A stretch of DNA of 64,000 nt from Lineus longissimus (taxonomy: Eukaryota > Nemertea > Pilidiophora > Heteronemertea > Lineidae), in the NCBI RefSeq assembly GCF_910592395.1, contig NC_088310.1, positions 16,809,501 to 16,873,500 on the forward strand, written 5' to 3'. Positions 1-11,213 of the stretch are shown here, piece by piece. Numbering within the stretch: the stretch's first letter is position 1; every line of letters starts with the position of its first letter. Under the pieces are notes generated by a model, which was not told the origin of the DNA, ran no database searches, and worked only from the letters and a program-made list of their open reading frames with translations. Made by a program: the position numbers and the translations under genes.

Positions 1-402
1 TTTTTCCATGTCACTTCGTTTTTCTGTGCTGATGCTTTTATGGGGTCGAAATCGGGGTTGGTTTCCCATTCGGGGATTACCTAAAAAAAAACAACCAAAA
101 AAGAAAAAATTGTTATTATTATTATCATTATTATTATTATTATTATTTTATTTTATTTTTTTCTTTTTGCAGGGGACACCCCTTACCCCACTCCCGCGAA
201 GCGTGTGCTTCTGGAGCTTAGGAGCTCCTGGAAGTGAGATTCGGAGAGTCCTTGATTATTTTGGGAAGGACCTTTGAACTATTTTTATTTATCTATTTAT
301 TTATTTTTTTTTTTTTCTCTAGTGTCTCAGAGGGAAGGTTCTAATTTCCCCATTAGTTTCTTGTTTAAGAATTTTATCTTTCTTTCAATTTTTTATGATC
401 GG
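1..402. other. T-rich 3' flank with TTA microsatellite
   Basis: No gene is seen. The stretch is T-rich, with a TTA/ATT microsatellite near 113-155. Read on the minus strand it lies just downstream of the CCHC gene stop codon. AATAAA matches on that strand fall around 280-300, about 110 bases past the stop, so it may supply that gene's poly(A) signal. Confidence 0.4.
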
Positions 403-2179
403 TTATTTTTCCTCAGAATTTGCCGATAAAGCCGCGATTTTTGGGCATTTATCCAGGAAGTGTTCCGTGGATTTACAGACATAGCATTGCCTTGGCCTTG
501 GGTTTCCTCGACTAATACTTCCCCTATAGAAATTGTTCCTACCCCTGTTTTGGAAGCCTCTCCCCCACGTTGGACCATTAAAATTGTTGCCATAGTGTGG
601 TGGAGGGGCCCACCATCTTTGAGGTTGCCAGTAGTTGTTCGGGCTTGAAGGGTTAGAATTATTTGTGAATTCATTATTTGAATCTTGAGTTGAGACTACA
701 TTTGTTGAGGGCGAGGACACTTTTTTGCTGATTTTCAACCAACTGTCAACGCTGGCATTTATTTTCTTAGCTACATCCGTACCAATCAATTTTATGACTA
801 GCCCATGCAACGGGACTTTCATGTTGTCTTTAGCTCTGACGGCCTTGAGGGCCATTTTAAAGTGTTCTTTCTCGGCATGATTGTGAATCACCGCAGTGTC
901 GTATAGCACTTCCAATGCTGCTATAAGGGCCGAGTTAGTGGTGGTGATCCTGTCGGCTAATGCTCTCACCTGTGCTAGAGCCGTGTCCACTGTAACCTTT
1001 CCGGAGGTTTCCTTCCACGTTTTCATTTGTTGCTCTAAAACAGCAAGTCGTTTTATGCTTGTGGCATCCGCACTTTCCTCTGTTTCAGCCTGAAATTAAT
1101 ATGAGCAAGTGAATCCACATGCCTAGGACGATTTTACCTAACGTTTAGTGGTTTAACATTCTGATTGTTACTTTGAGTATGATGGTGTAGAGTTGTTGGC
1201 CGAAATTTGTTTCATGGGAGTAGAATTGACCCGGCTTATGTTCTTTCAGCTTCCATTTATAAATGCCGACAAGAATTCAGTCTAAAGCTTGAATGGGCTG
1301 TCCCTGATCTGCAAGCGTTGTACGATTCCTATTAACCACCATCATCCCATTTGAGCATTTATGGACTTGCAAGTCTGTTTTAACTGAGCCCGCTTAACGC
1401 AGTTTTTTTTTTTTTACTCACCCTTTTTTCCCCTTTATGAGCTTCCTCGTCAGGCTTGGCCTTTTCGTTTTGGTCCTTCTTCCCTTGGGGCTGTTTTTGC
1501 TTATGTGCTTGCGTTGGCGTAGGCATAGAAATTTTTTCGGTGGTGGTTCCGACGGGCATTCCCGGCAGGGTGGCCTCTTCGTTTGCAAATATGATTGCCG
1601 CATGACACACTAGTCTCCTGTTGTTCATGTTGTCTTCTAGCCCTATAGCTTGCAGAGTGGCCTGTGGCGATTAAATTTTTTGTTAGAGTAAGAGTATAGC
1701 TTGGCCTATCCCGCTGAATTTTTAACGGATCTCATTTGCTCCTAAAAACCGTGAAGGTGCCTGCCGATCCATAAAATCAATTATGCGGCTTTAGTTCAGA
1801 CTTTACATGAGGTAAAGACTCGATATTTAGTTACCAATCTTTTTTCATAAGGCTGTTTTCTTTTTCTTTTTCTAGGTTGCCATTTATTGATACCGTGATT
1901 TTTTAAAGAAATTTGTTTGCTTACCTCTAGGTCAAAGGCTGTTAATTTTTTGAATTCTTGAAATAGTTCGGCCGGACTGTAGCTGTGGAGAAGGTGTTTT
2001 TCTTTAAACGAAGCTAGGAGCTCAGGTGCACGGAGTGATGCTTCGATTGCTGTCTCGTCATACGCCCGGACTTTCCCTATCAGTTGTAGCAAGTCCTTCC
2101 CGTGAAGGTTAGCGTTCGCGTTCAGCCACAGGCGTGGCTTCAAGCTGCTTGCCTGCTGCTGGTCATCGTGGCACGCCAT
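403..2179 (-). CDS. spliced CCHC zinc-knuckle (gag-like) protein, 3 exons
   Basis: Three minus-strand exons assemble into one frame: 2179-1925, 1661-1422 and 1089-403. Their lengths (255, 240, 687) are all multiples of three and both introns are phase 0. Donors read GAG|GTAAGC and AGG|GTGAGT; acceptors read CCACAG|GCC and TTTCAG|GCT. The predicted protein is about 393 residues. Exon 1 is helical. Exon 2 ends in a Lys/Glu-rich tail. Exon 3 has a helical region, then an Asn/Gly/Arg-rich stretch, and ends with a zinc knuckle CYVCKSTEHFLDKC (C-x2-C-x4-H-x4-C). That layout resembles retroelement Gag, but no polymerase follows within the window and the frame is intact across introns, so a domesticated gag-like gene or a family-specific host gene is possible. 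The start is the first ATG of exon 1; an upstream exon at 4681-4312 could instead join it. Function unknown. Confidence 0.65.
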
Positions 2180-2828
2180 GTTGACTGTTCTCCAATACGA
2201 GTAGAAGTGAGGTCGTCTGTGTTGGCTGTCGACATTTGAGGGGAAAGATTACGTCAATCTTTTCATTCCCTTGAAAGGGTTGACTTGAACCCTCCTGCCT
2301 GATGCAATGGTGTGGAACCTATCCATTCAGCGCTTGCCTAGGACGGAGTGCGGTTACGCCTACCGTTTGTGCCAGGAGTGATGTAACCATTTAATAAATT
2401 TGAGGCTCTTTTGCGTGCTTTATGTCTATTGGGCGTTGGTTGTTTTATTAGGTTCCAATCAATCTTGTCCGCCCTATCCGCGTGAATTTTCACTGGGACT
2501 TAGAAGTCCTGGATAAGAGGGACAGACCAATTAGAACCGAGGCTTTGCCTATAATTTATATTATATTACAAGTTATTCTCCAAGTCTGACCGCCCGGCAG
2601 ACTATTCTTGGCCCTTCTGAAGATAAGATTAATAAGTAAACTCTGTGGAAAAAAGGAACAAATTCTGTGGGCCCTCCAACATATCAGAATTAAAACATTG
2701 AGTTGAGAGGTGAGCTATTTAAACAATATTTAGCTCTTTAAACAATAAGAATCGAGTTCATACCGATAGTCACCCAGACATTTCGAGATCGAGAATTGCT
2801 CATTTACGGTACTCTCCTTTTCATTATT
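2180..2828. other. upstream region of the CCHC gene, no ORF
   Basis: No coding region is supported. It would hold the minus-strand 5' UTR or promoter of the CCHC gene, or an intron if the exon at 4681-4312 belongs to the same transcript. A motif near 2585 (tctgaccgcccggcagacta) recurs in diverged form near 4039 and 4113, so both flanks of the inserted CGT element may derive from one older repeat. Confidence 0.3.
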
Positions 2829-2879
2829 AGCTCACCTCTTAGCAGAGGTGAGCTTATCCCATACCGTGGCGTCCGTCGT

Positions 2880-2914
<35 letters not shown>

Positions 2915-3953
2915 CGTCGTCCGTTAGCAGGGCACATTTCATAACTGTTAGAGCTATTGAGTTGAAACTTGGTACACATGTACCCTTATGTAATGACACC
3001 TTGGAGACCAAGTTTCGGTCCGATTCGTTTCATGGTTTGGCCACCAGGGGGCCAAACGTTAAAAGTGAAAATATGCAATATCTCCCTTAATAGTAGTCGG
3101 GAAATTTTGAAAAAAATATGGTAGGTACTTCTAGCAAAGGTGCATCATATATCCTCCGGGTTTTTGATTTGACCTCCTTTTCAAGGTCACAGAGGTCAAA
3201 TGGTGTAAATTGGCCGTTAGGATGTAACGATGGCACGTTTCTGAACTGCAATGACTATTGATACCAAATTTGGTACACATTTACCCCTTAGTCAGGTGAT
3301 CTTAGGGACCGAAGTTTGGTCCAATATGATTCACCACTTGACCACCAGGGGGCAAAATCCAAAAACCTTAAAAATGTGATTATTCCTTAACTTCTTGCCC
3401 GATTGCCACCAATTTGATATCATGGGTACATCTAACCACCATACAGTATATGTCACGCAGGTTTTCAATTTGACCTTCTTGTCAAGGTCACAGAGGTCAA
3501 ATGGCGTAAATTCGCCGTCAGGCCATAACTATGGCACGTTTCTTAACTGCAATGACTATTGATCACAAATTAAGTACACATGTACCCCTTGGTCAGGTGA
3601 TCTCAGGTACCGAAGTTTGGTGCGATCTGATTTGCCGTTTGGCCTCCAGGGAGGGGGCCAAATCCTAAATTCATCAAAATGCCATTATTCCTAGTAATGA
3701 CTTGCCCGATTGGCACCAATTTTATATCATAGGTACATCTAATTCTAACAACCATTCAATGTGTCACCCGGGTCTTCTTTGATTTGACCTACTTTTCAAG
3801 GTCACAGAGGTCGAATGTACTGTAAATTGGCCATTTTGGGGAAATTGTAATTGCTTGGACCTACATCAAACCTAACACTACATGACACAATACCATGCTC
3901 TTTATCCATCTTTCCTCCACATCAGGTGAGCACAATGGCCCTGGCCATTTCAT
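2829..3953 (+). repeat. hairpin/CGT repeat element, copy 1
   Basis: This is one of four near-identical elements of about 1.13-1.18 kb (others at 34451, 39158 and 44714). It starts with a perfect hairpin, AGCTCACCT-8-AGGTGAGCT. A (CGT)n tract follows, with about 11 uninterrupted units here. Next come about three diverged internal monomers of some 300 bp marked by 'aaggtcacagaggtc' and 'ggcacgttt'. It ends AGGTGAGCacaatggccctgg. The ends thus carry short inverted repeats GCTCACCT/AGGTGAGC. No target duplication is evident. The layout recalls non-autonomous helentron/DINE-like elements, but that class is inference. Open frames through the CGT tract (poly-Arg or poly-Ser) are not genes. Confidence 0.85.
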
Positions 3954-4311
3954 AGTTCTGTGTGAGCACCAAGCAGACTTATAGATTATGTTTATTTTTG
4001 GTTCGAACACCCAGCGAACCTGATTATATTCTCTAATGTCTGATCCACCCAGCAGACTAGACTATTTTATCTTCAGTGCGATCCAGCGGATCTCTGATTA
4101 TTTTCTCTAATGTCTGACCACCCAGCAGACTAGTTTATTTCATATCTTTGGTCCGATTACCAAGCGAACCACTTATTATTTTAAATACTTTTTGTTACAA
4201 GTGAGGTCCTAGATAAGGTCTGCGCTGTTCGCTTCCTCACGAAAGAATGACTGGACTACGAGAATTACGCAGGTAGCGCCGTCTGGTGTTAACTTAGGAT
4301 AAGGAACTAAC
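3954..4311. other. noncoding stretch with 75-bp diverged direct repeat
   Basis: No gene. Two related segments starting near 4022 and 4097 share 'ctctaatgtctga' followed by 'cacccagcagactag', giving a period of about 75 bp. Confidence 0.35.
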
Positions 4312-4681
4312 CATTTATTGGCAGGCCATGGGCCGTGACCAAGTTGGCCAAATCCTGTGACTTTAGAAAAACTTTGGCCTTGCGATCACATTTCGAAGCA
4401 GCAATAATATTGTCTGGGCCTACTAGTTCCGCAATTGCGACCAGGTAATCATCGATTCTGCTATTGTCTAAGAACTTACATTCAACGCCGTGTTCGCGTC
4501 CGAGACCCCAAAAAGGATCATCTCGTAATAGTTGACTCATGGGATCATTTTGGAATTCATTGACAGCGTCAGCGAAGGTCTTTTCGCCTGACGTAATGGT
4601 ATTAGGCCTACGTTGTTTATCTACATGTTCTCCATGCAGTGCATTAGCCCCAGTGCTTGGGCCAGGGTTTTGTGAAGGCAT
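4312..4681 (-). CDS. possible ORF1-like exon
   Basis: A minus-strand open frame of 123 codons starts at ATG 4681. It ends at a plausible donor AATG|GTTAGT (exon end 4312, phase 1) just before an in-frame TAG. The C-terminal half (VGPDNIIAASKCDRKAKVFL) resembles the N-terminal module of CCHC-containing LINE ORF1 proteins; this is recognition from memory. It might splice to the CCHC gene at 2179: an acceptor AACAG|TC near 2185 would keep phase. It could equally be a relic of another element. It abuts the left end of the tandem array. Confidence 0.35.
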
Positions 4682-4689
4682 TTTGAAAA

Positions 4690-4853
4690 ATGATTAAATG
4701 ATTTATAGTGCCAGAATCCACTCAGAGTGATGGTTACGAAGCCATGGATTGTGAGTATGGGTACAAGATTGAGGTATCTGGTATTTGTTCTGCAGTGGGG
4801 CTGGTAATGGTATGGGGAGCATCGGACTGCACATACTCCAAGTTTGTATTTAG
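4690..4853. repeat. tandem-array unit 1, left part, with a small inversion
   Basis: It starts with the array motif 'atttatagtgccagaatcc' shared with 19571, 20481 and 21385. It then jumps to a segment of about 62 bp (4731-4792) that is the reverse complement of the same stretch in other units (for example 21037-21099), and afterwards resumes direct orientation at 'ggggctggtaatgg'. It ends at the LTR boundary; the unit resumes at 19361. Confidence 0.75.
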
Positions 4854-5485
4854 TGTTATATTCCATAGAGTGTCTCCTTGCGAAATACTGAGATTCAGAT
4901 CGTATTGGATAACTCCCTGGACATGCTGGATTGTTAGAACATCCACGTGATGATCAGCAGTTGAACCAGAACACAGATATGTCTTTTATATGTTTATTTC
5001 TCCATTACGTGTTACATCGTCTAGGGTATGCCAGCTGGCATACAGAGGATCAATGTTCCAGTACTTGATTTACGACATGGCTAAAGGTTCAAGAAAGCGA
5101 ACCCCTGACTTGGGGAACTCATGTTATAGCACAGAAGATCAACGAGTTGTTTCCATCCGCTTGTGTCCCAGGCAAGTGATTTCAGAAGCACCGCACCTCA
5201 AAAGTGGGGCGTCACCACGTGACCAAGCTACTCTGTGATTGGTGGATTATGAAAGAAAGTAGTCCCTGGCCAATCACAAAGCAAACTATTAATTGATTAA
5301 ATTATGATTGAATGGATGGTGCACGTGCGTTGTCATAGAAACGACCTCAATGGTCTCAATGACAAAGGTCCCGGGAATAGCTAGAAAATGCGGGAGATCA
5401 CTAAGCTAAGTGCAAAGTTGGTAAATACACATTAGAGAGGTTACGCAAATTTGTAAGATGTAGACCAGATAACTATTATACAACA
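4854..5485 (-). repeat. 3' LTR of the gypsy-type element
   Basis: It is 632 bp and about 98% identical to the LTR at 18734-19360. It starts TGTTATA and ends ACAACA on the plus strand, the usual TG..CA ends. The purine-rich tract expected just inside the 3' LTR is weak here (GCGGGA on the minus strand). Confidence 0.9.
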
Positions 5486-6868
5486 TCCCGCAGAGTTTGA
5501 AAAAAAAAAAGAGAACGCAGTGAAAATATTTTTTGTTTTGCAAGGGGGGGGGGGCGGCTGGAACTTATGCATAGAAACTTTGAGAGGGGTACATGAGTGT
5601 CCAAAATGAATTTTAACCATTGCTCATTAGATGTTTAACAATTCAATATTATACGTAGGTGTTCACTAGTTGTTATTCAGTTCAGCTTTAAATCAAAAGT
5701 CCTAACATCCATAAGAAAACCTTTAGAGCATTTTAGATAGCATTAATGCAATTTATGCGGAAATAAACATAATTGACTCAGTGACACAACAGTGACGCTC
5801 ACAGAATAATCAGCAGTTCACATTCACCGGTTGAGACAGATGGAGACAAACAATAAACAGAACAAACAATGAGGTTGCATTTCAATTTTTTAAAAGAAAA
5901 TTGTCAAGAAGGACAAACAATACCTGTGGGCAGCCATGCCGACACGGCAGGCTACCAGCACGGGTGACACAGCAGTTAAGTAAAACTACGTGAAGATAAT
6001 GGATATCATGAAGATATTTTGGCAATGTTGTAAGGTAGCCAGTGAAGGCGGACAACCTAAGTAGTCTACAGTTTGCAAACCTGCAGAAGATATGCACAAA
6101 AATCACAAAATTGTGAGTGAAACGCAACTAGTATAGCATTGCATTCACTGGTGGACGCCAATTATCTGTAGCTAGGAAATTAAGTCTGAAGCCAAACTTG
6201 TGACAAACATGACAAACATACCGCGTAAAATACAAGTCCAAAATATCTTGACTAAAACTGTAGGAAAAAAAAGGTAAAATTGGAAATGCAACCTAACTAT
6301 TTATAGTAAGTAATATCATACAAGGAAGCAGAATGTCCTAAACATCATTGTGAAATACACAAGGTGTGTCCCAGTTGTAAAACCAAGAGACCAACGTGCA
6401 GGACACAAAAATGTAAACAAAGCTTGCTGTACATAGTACAGGTTGTGTTCATTGGACACACTATGTGTACAGTGCACACACACAGCAGAGTAAAAGTTTA
6501 CTGAACAATGTTTTGCCCTAAAGGCAGTCCAGGATTAATTGAACTGGACATACTGGTTCCAAAACACTTCCTGATTGCTTTATTTAGCAATATTTGTTCC
6601 CCACTCACAGTAACATTACACAACAGACAGTTCAAGAAACTGTTCCACTGATGTCTTGGAAGACATAAAATATCTAAATTGAGTACCAAAATCTCAAAGA
6701 AGAACAAACAACAACCAGACTTTCTGGATGAACACATATTTACAAGAAAGGAAGCCAATCAAAGCTACAATTCCACTAGAGAAGAGCCGTCAGCATTATG
6801 AGACAGATCCCTACATCATATCATGGGATCACATAGTCAACAGTGTAGTACACTTTGAACTTGTGCAC
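5486..6868 (-). other. 3' untranslated part of the gypsy-type element
   Basis: This lies between the pol stop (6869) and the 3' LTR. Only short open frames without recognisable domains are present. It holds poly-A (5506-5519) and poly-G (near 5547) runs. No env-like gene is supported. Confidence 0.5.
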
Positions 6869-7162
6869 TCACACTTTGTCTTCGTTTCTCTTGCACATCT
6901 TTACAAAATGCTTAGAAACTGATCCAGTACATGGTACGTCTTTACCATTCAACACAGAGTCTACTAAATCACTACAGTGAGAGTCGAGCAGTGGAGACCA
7001 CCAGTATGAGAATGTGGTCAAACCATATGGCATGGATAACAGAATTTGTAAGCGACCATGTTGAAAGCGAGCTTTTGTAATCTCTGACATGTCATGTTCA
7101 GCAGGACTGTCGGCAAGCAACGCAGTCTGCTTTTTCCTTTGCCAAGGAGTCAACATGGAGGG
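6869..7162 (-). pseudogene. pol: C-terminal end of gypsy pol, separated by the MULE
   Basis: About 98 codons of minus-strand frame run from the left copy of the MULE target duplication to a stop at 6869. The frame through the duplicated CTC TTG GCA codons is the same on both sides of the MULE. This segment is therefore the direct continuation of the integrase frame that ends at 11501. It contains no catalytic motif and would be the tail of the integrase-end polypeptide. Confidence 0.65.
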
Positions 7163-7171
7163 TGCCAAGAG
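7163..7171. other. left target-site duplication of the MULE
   Basis: TGCCAAGAG here is repeated exactly at 11501-11509, directly flanking the element at 7172-11500. Nine bases is the usual size for MULE insertions. Confidence 0.85.
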
Positions 7172-7437
7172 GGTGTCTTCCCATTTCGCCCCTTCCCACT
7201 TCGCCCCTTCCCATTTCGCCCCCAATCTATTCCCACTTCGCCCCTTTCCCATCTCGCCCCTTCCCAATTCGCCCCTTTCCCAATTCGCCCCTTTCCCAAT
7301 TTGCCCCTTTCCCAATTCACCCCTTTCCCAATTCACCCCTTTTCCACTTCGCCCCTTCCCACTTCGCCCCTTCCCAAGTCGCCCCTTCCCATCTCGCCCC
7401 TTCCCACTTCGCCCCTTTCCCATCTCGCCCCTTTTAC
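7172..7437 (+). repeat. left minisatellite TIR of the MULE
   Basis: About 17 units of a 14-16 bp repeat, TTCCCA(T/C)TTCGCCCC with variants. It carries the same variant block (cgcccccaatctattccc) as the right array in inverted orientation. Long Pro/Phe/Arg open frames here are artefacts of the repeat. Confidence 0.9.
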
Positions 7438-8198
7438 ATTGTAGTGGGTTACATTGAGGTATAACAGGTTCGTGAGAAACAACTCTTGAACAACTTGGTT
7501 AATCTAAGACTAAATTGAATCTGCTTTATTATCCACAAACATATCATATATGGGTTACAAATATGTACAGGATGAATGCAATTACTCTGATTGGTTCAGA
7601 GAAAGGGATTAAAATCAGGAATGGTAATTAAGTCGTCTCATTGACTGCAAGAGGGAGGAGCTTAGCGGCAAGCTGCAAGTGGTATAAACAAGCATGGTTA
7701 CATACATAATTAGCTGGCGGCGACATACATTAGGCCACAAGAAATTATACTTGTTTTGCTTGGTCGTGTGTCTAGCTTTCTGGACACCCTTCTTACAAAA
7801 ACTTCTCAAAGGAACTAAATTTTACATGTAATGTGCTTTATTACAGTAACAATTAACATCAAACTTTTAAACATGTTGTTATCATTCTACTGAGAATTCA
7901 AATTACATGATAATTCAACAAAAAAAAAATATAGACCAACATCAAACTTAACATTTTGTTATCATTCTACTGAGAATTCAAGTTACATGTAGGCCCTACA
8001 AGATAATTCAAAAATAAATCTAAAAAAATATAGACCAATTACTAGTACATTGTACTACTACACAGTTACCCACTTTTATGTTTTGATTGTCAAACCTGCA
8101 AAATACAAATAAAAACTAAATATTAACTCCGCCAAAGTTGTTCATACCAAAAGTCCCAGTTACGAGCAACATGACCCACCACAGGCATTTTGGATCCA
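7438..8198. other. MULE interior, no gene seen
   Basis: AT-rich sequence with a diverged local repeat: 'aacatcaaactt' and 'ttgttatcattctactgagaattcaa' occur near 7855-7905 and again near 7940-7982. No coding region is supported. Confidence 0.4.
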
Positions 8199-8372
8199 GA
8201 AACTAGGTTTCTAAGATTTTCGTACCAAAAACTTAGTTTTTGCCAAGAAACTAAGTTTTTGGATCCAAAGTACAAGTTATGTGATGATGTGCAAAAACTA
8301 AGTTTCTGAGGAGCAAAAAATTAGTTTTTGAAGTCAAAAACCTGGTTTTTAGAGAAAAAACTAGGTTTCTGG
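8199..8372. repeat. cluster of AAACTnnGTTT-type palindromes
   Basis: Within about 170 bp there are some ten variants of a short near-palindrome (aaaacttagttttt, aaactaagttttt, aaactaggttt, aaacctggttttt), in both phases. It lies just 3' of the transposase stop. Possible roles are subterminal binding sites or simply a degenerate satellite. Confidence 0.5.
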
Positions 8373-8469
8373 ATGAAATGAATGAACGGCTTCCCATGAA
8401 GGCCTAAATCAGAGATCATCCCAAGGAAAAATTACATCGCATTGAGTCTATATGCAATAGGGGCCTAGT

Positions 8470-9701
8470 CTACAATAAGTGAGATATGGCATCTGCATAA
8501 CTCATTACAGTCCTCCCTCCATTTTGGTACTGGAGCTTTAGGTTACTCAGGCGATCGTCGACCCTCACGTATGTTAAGCGCCTCGGATTCGGCGCTCCAC
8601 CTGCTTCCAGTCTTTGTAGTTCTCCTCGCTGGTACAACTCTTCCTTTCTCAGCCAGAAGAGGAACGCCCAGATGTTTGGGTGAGCTTTGCCAAGGTATAG
8701 ATTGACCTTATGATGCCAACCTTCTAATGCGTTGTTTGTTCTCGACTCAGCAATGCGGTGGTACTGGTTCCAAAGATCCCTATCGAATCTGGCTCCATCG
8801 CCGATCCAAGTGTTTTCGAAATAATCCTGAAACAACGGTATCTCAGGATTTGCTGGTGCATCGTGCATGATGTTATCCCATACTAAGTCCAATTGGTCTG
8901 GTGGCACAAGAGGAAGTGCAGAGGTTCTGCGCACCATTCTTCTCAAAGGACTTTCAAGATCAGCTGCTCGGTATGCTGCTGCAAGACCCACACGCTGAAT
9001 GCATCTCTGAATACATTGCCCATAGTGAAATAGACATCCTTTTATCTCGCTTCTTGGTAGTACCCGTTGATAAGCTTGGATTGATGCCATTTCAAAGTCC
9101 ACCATGATGGTGTCTGGATCGAACTGAACACCGTTCTCCACTGCAGCTGCTTGGATTAAGTTGGTGAACCTCTCATAGGTTTCCTCAGTTTTGTTCGGCA
9201 GAAGACCATACAGCAGAGGAAACATCTGCCCGTAGACTTTGGCATGTACGGTATAAAGTTGGGCGAAGAGTCTCGGAGCAGCAAAAAATGTCCCGTCCAT
9301 GTAGACTGTGTTCGCTCTGCAAACTTGTAACAGGCCTTCAATGCTACCGAATATTATGAGTTTGTCAGCTTCACCGTTGTTGGCAAGGACAAAGTTATGA
9401 TGGTCCGCAGTCTGCGCCCATTCTCCCTATGACTATGTCTTCTCTTCTCTCGGGCAGTATTGGAAATCTCTGTGCACGTTTCCGGTATGCCGATGAGGAG
9501 CACCCTTGAAAATTTGGTAGAAAGGCAGCAACTTCGTCAGCTATACCTGCTTGCTGAGCTGCAGTGACTTCTTCCTGGTAGATGCGTGGTATTGGTGTCA
9601 ATTCTTCTCAGGCCCTTCATTTGACTCCCCTTACTATTTGCCCAGCTGCAATCTTCGCTGCCATTGGTTCATGATTGTGATCAGTCAGATGAACTAACCT
9701 G
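8470..9701 (-). pseudogene. MULE transposase with FLYWCH finger remnant, frameshifted
   Basis: The main minus-strand frame runs from about 9400 to a stop at 8470. It carries the MULE core: first Asp in MDGTF, second Asp in VDFEMA, a GCLFHYGQ metal-type motif, and the Glu of NNALEGWHHKVN. An upstream segment (9601-9395) is in another frame and joins the core near 9400 by a one-base shift. A further segment (9701-9602) reads DHNHEPMAAKIAA, the terminal His-x-His of a FLYWCH finger, and contains stops in frame. A splice acceptor (TATTTCAG) at about 9702 suggests upstream exons that I could not find. The enzyme would cut and rejoin DNA at the element ends. At least two frame breaks make this copy defective. 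Confidence 0.85.
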
Positions 9702-10031
9702 AAATAACAGAACATTGTTTGAGTTGTTTGCTCATGATCGTGTAGGCCTACCCATGAATAAAGATCGCTCCTTAGTCTAAGAAGCCTCAACTAATTCAAA
9801 TAGAAGGGCAGGTTGGAACCCGGGGTAGGTCGAAACATTCCATTTTTGCTAATCTAATATCAGTCAGATGAACTAACCTGAAATAACAGAACATTGTTTG
9901 AGTTGTTTGCTCATGATCGTGTAGGCCTACCCATGAATAAAGATCGCTCCTTAGTCTAAGAAGCCTCAACTAATTCAAATAGAAGGGCAGGTTGGAACCC
10001 GGGGTAGGTCGAAACATTCCATTTTTGCTAA
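9681..10031. repeat. 179-bp tandem duplication inside the MULE
   Basis: Copy 1 (9681-9859) and copy 2 (9860 to about 10031) are nearly identical. The unit includes the start of the FLYWCH-tail exon and its 3' splice site, so the acceptor is present twice. Confidence 0.9.
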
Positions 10032-10424
10032 TATAAAGGGGAGCTGCAGTGAGTGGATGGTACAACTCGCATCTCAAACCCGCGTTCACAGTGAATACGA
10101 TTCAATTCAAATTCCGGAATAGGGTCGTATTATGTTAAAATGTATCAAGATACAATACGAATTCGAATTAACCTGATCATACTCAATGTGAATTCAATCG
10201 GTTTCACCAGTTGCGCCGCCTATTAAAGCGGGTCATTTGCGATACTCAAAAGTTGAACCTAAAATTAGTAAAACATCCTGTTTTACCCTAATTCCGCCAT
10301 CTTGTATGTGCATTTCGTGCATGCTCGGCCCCCGTGGTGTGATCGCGAATGAAACCCTTTAAGATCACGATTAATCAACTCCCACATGCATGTGCGCAGT
10401 TGACGTCATCAGTTGACAGGCATT

Positions 10425-10541
10425 AAGTCGGTATGGAGCCATTGCAACTTTCCAGGTGGCAGCACTCTAAATGTAATGGACTTTTATATTAAAATACACG
10501 TGCTGCCATCTGGAAAGTTGCAACGGCTCCTTACCGACTTT
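10425..10541. repeat. hairpin with 40-bp arms
   Basis: The left arm, aagtcggtatggagccattg onward (10425-10464), pairs with the right arm at 10501-10541 with few mismatches across a loop of about 36 bases. This looks like a small foldback MITE. Confidence 0.85.
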
Positions 10542-10629
10542 ACAGTAGGCCTATTTGGGGAGTATGGTAGGCCTATGTACCATGGCCCGTAAGTGTCATC
10601 ATTGTTTTTCTGTATTTAATTTTGATTAT

Positions 10630-10790
10630 TTTTCCCGTAGTTCCCACCTCGGTGGTAAACATTTCAACCTCGGTGGTAAATATTTCCACCGAGGTTAGAA
10701 TATTTACCACCGAGGTTGGAATATTTACCACCGAGGTGGGAATATTTCCCACCAAGGTTGGAATATTTACCACCGAGGTTAGAATATTAG
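10630..10790. repeat. short array of CCACCGAGGT / ACCTCGGTGG units
   Basis: About eight 21-23 bp units. The first two are in one orientation and the rest inverted, joined by 'aatattta'. The array can fold on itself. Val/Thr-rich open frames here are artefacts. Confidence 0.8.
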
Positions 10791-11213
10791 ATAAAGTATT
10801 TGGTTTGGTCGCAATCTAAAACTTCAAGAATATCGACCCAGTAGTTTTTGTGCTGGAGCATCAAACATGTATGCGACACGGACTACAGAAGAGGTCTTTG
10901 ATGTTTACCTGTTAGCAGCATCTGTGTGGGCCCGAGCTTTGCAGTGGTCATTTGGGCATTTCCAATAGCGTTTTTCGCCTTGCAGTTTATGAAAACGGAA
11001 TTTGTATTGCCCGTCAACAACCAGGCTTTCACCTCCCCGGGTTGTTTGAATGAATTCTATTTCATTCTCCATCATGCCTTGTGACTATGTTTGCCAGTTC
11101 CTGACTGATTCTGTGATTGCAGATTCCAGGAAACAGACTGCAGATTCGAGGAAACCGGCTGCTTGAATCACTGAATCAAGTCACAGAAAGGGCCCAAATC
11201 GGAAAGTAGCGAA
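10791..11213. other. MULE interior, no gene seen
   Basis: No coding region is supported. A local repeat 'gattcnaggaaac' occurs twice near 11123-11155. Confidence 0.35.

Noticed and set aside
5547-5560. Poly-G and poly-C runs as regulatory G-quadruplexes (also 30870, 33210, 48128 and 48191)
   Set aside because: Long homopolymers, several inside repeats; more likely slippage or assembly noise.
5486-6868. Envelope-like gene in the LTR element
   Set aside because: Only short frames without signal, membrane or cleavage features.
7089-7464. Overlapping open frames rich in Pro, Phe, Arg and Ser
   Set aside because: They are translations of the 14-16 bp minisatellite in all frames; no unique sequence or start context.
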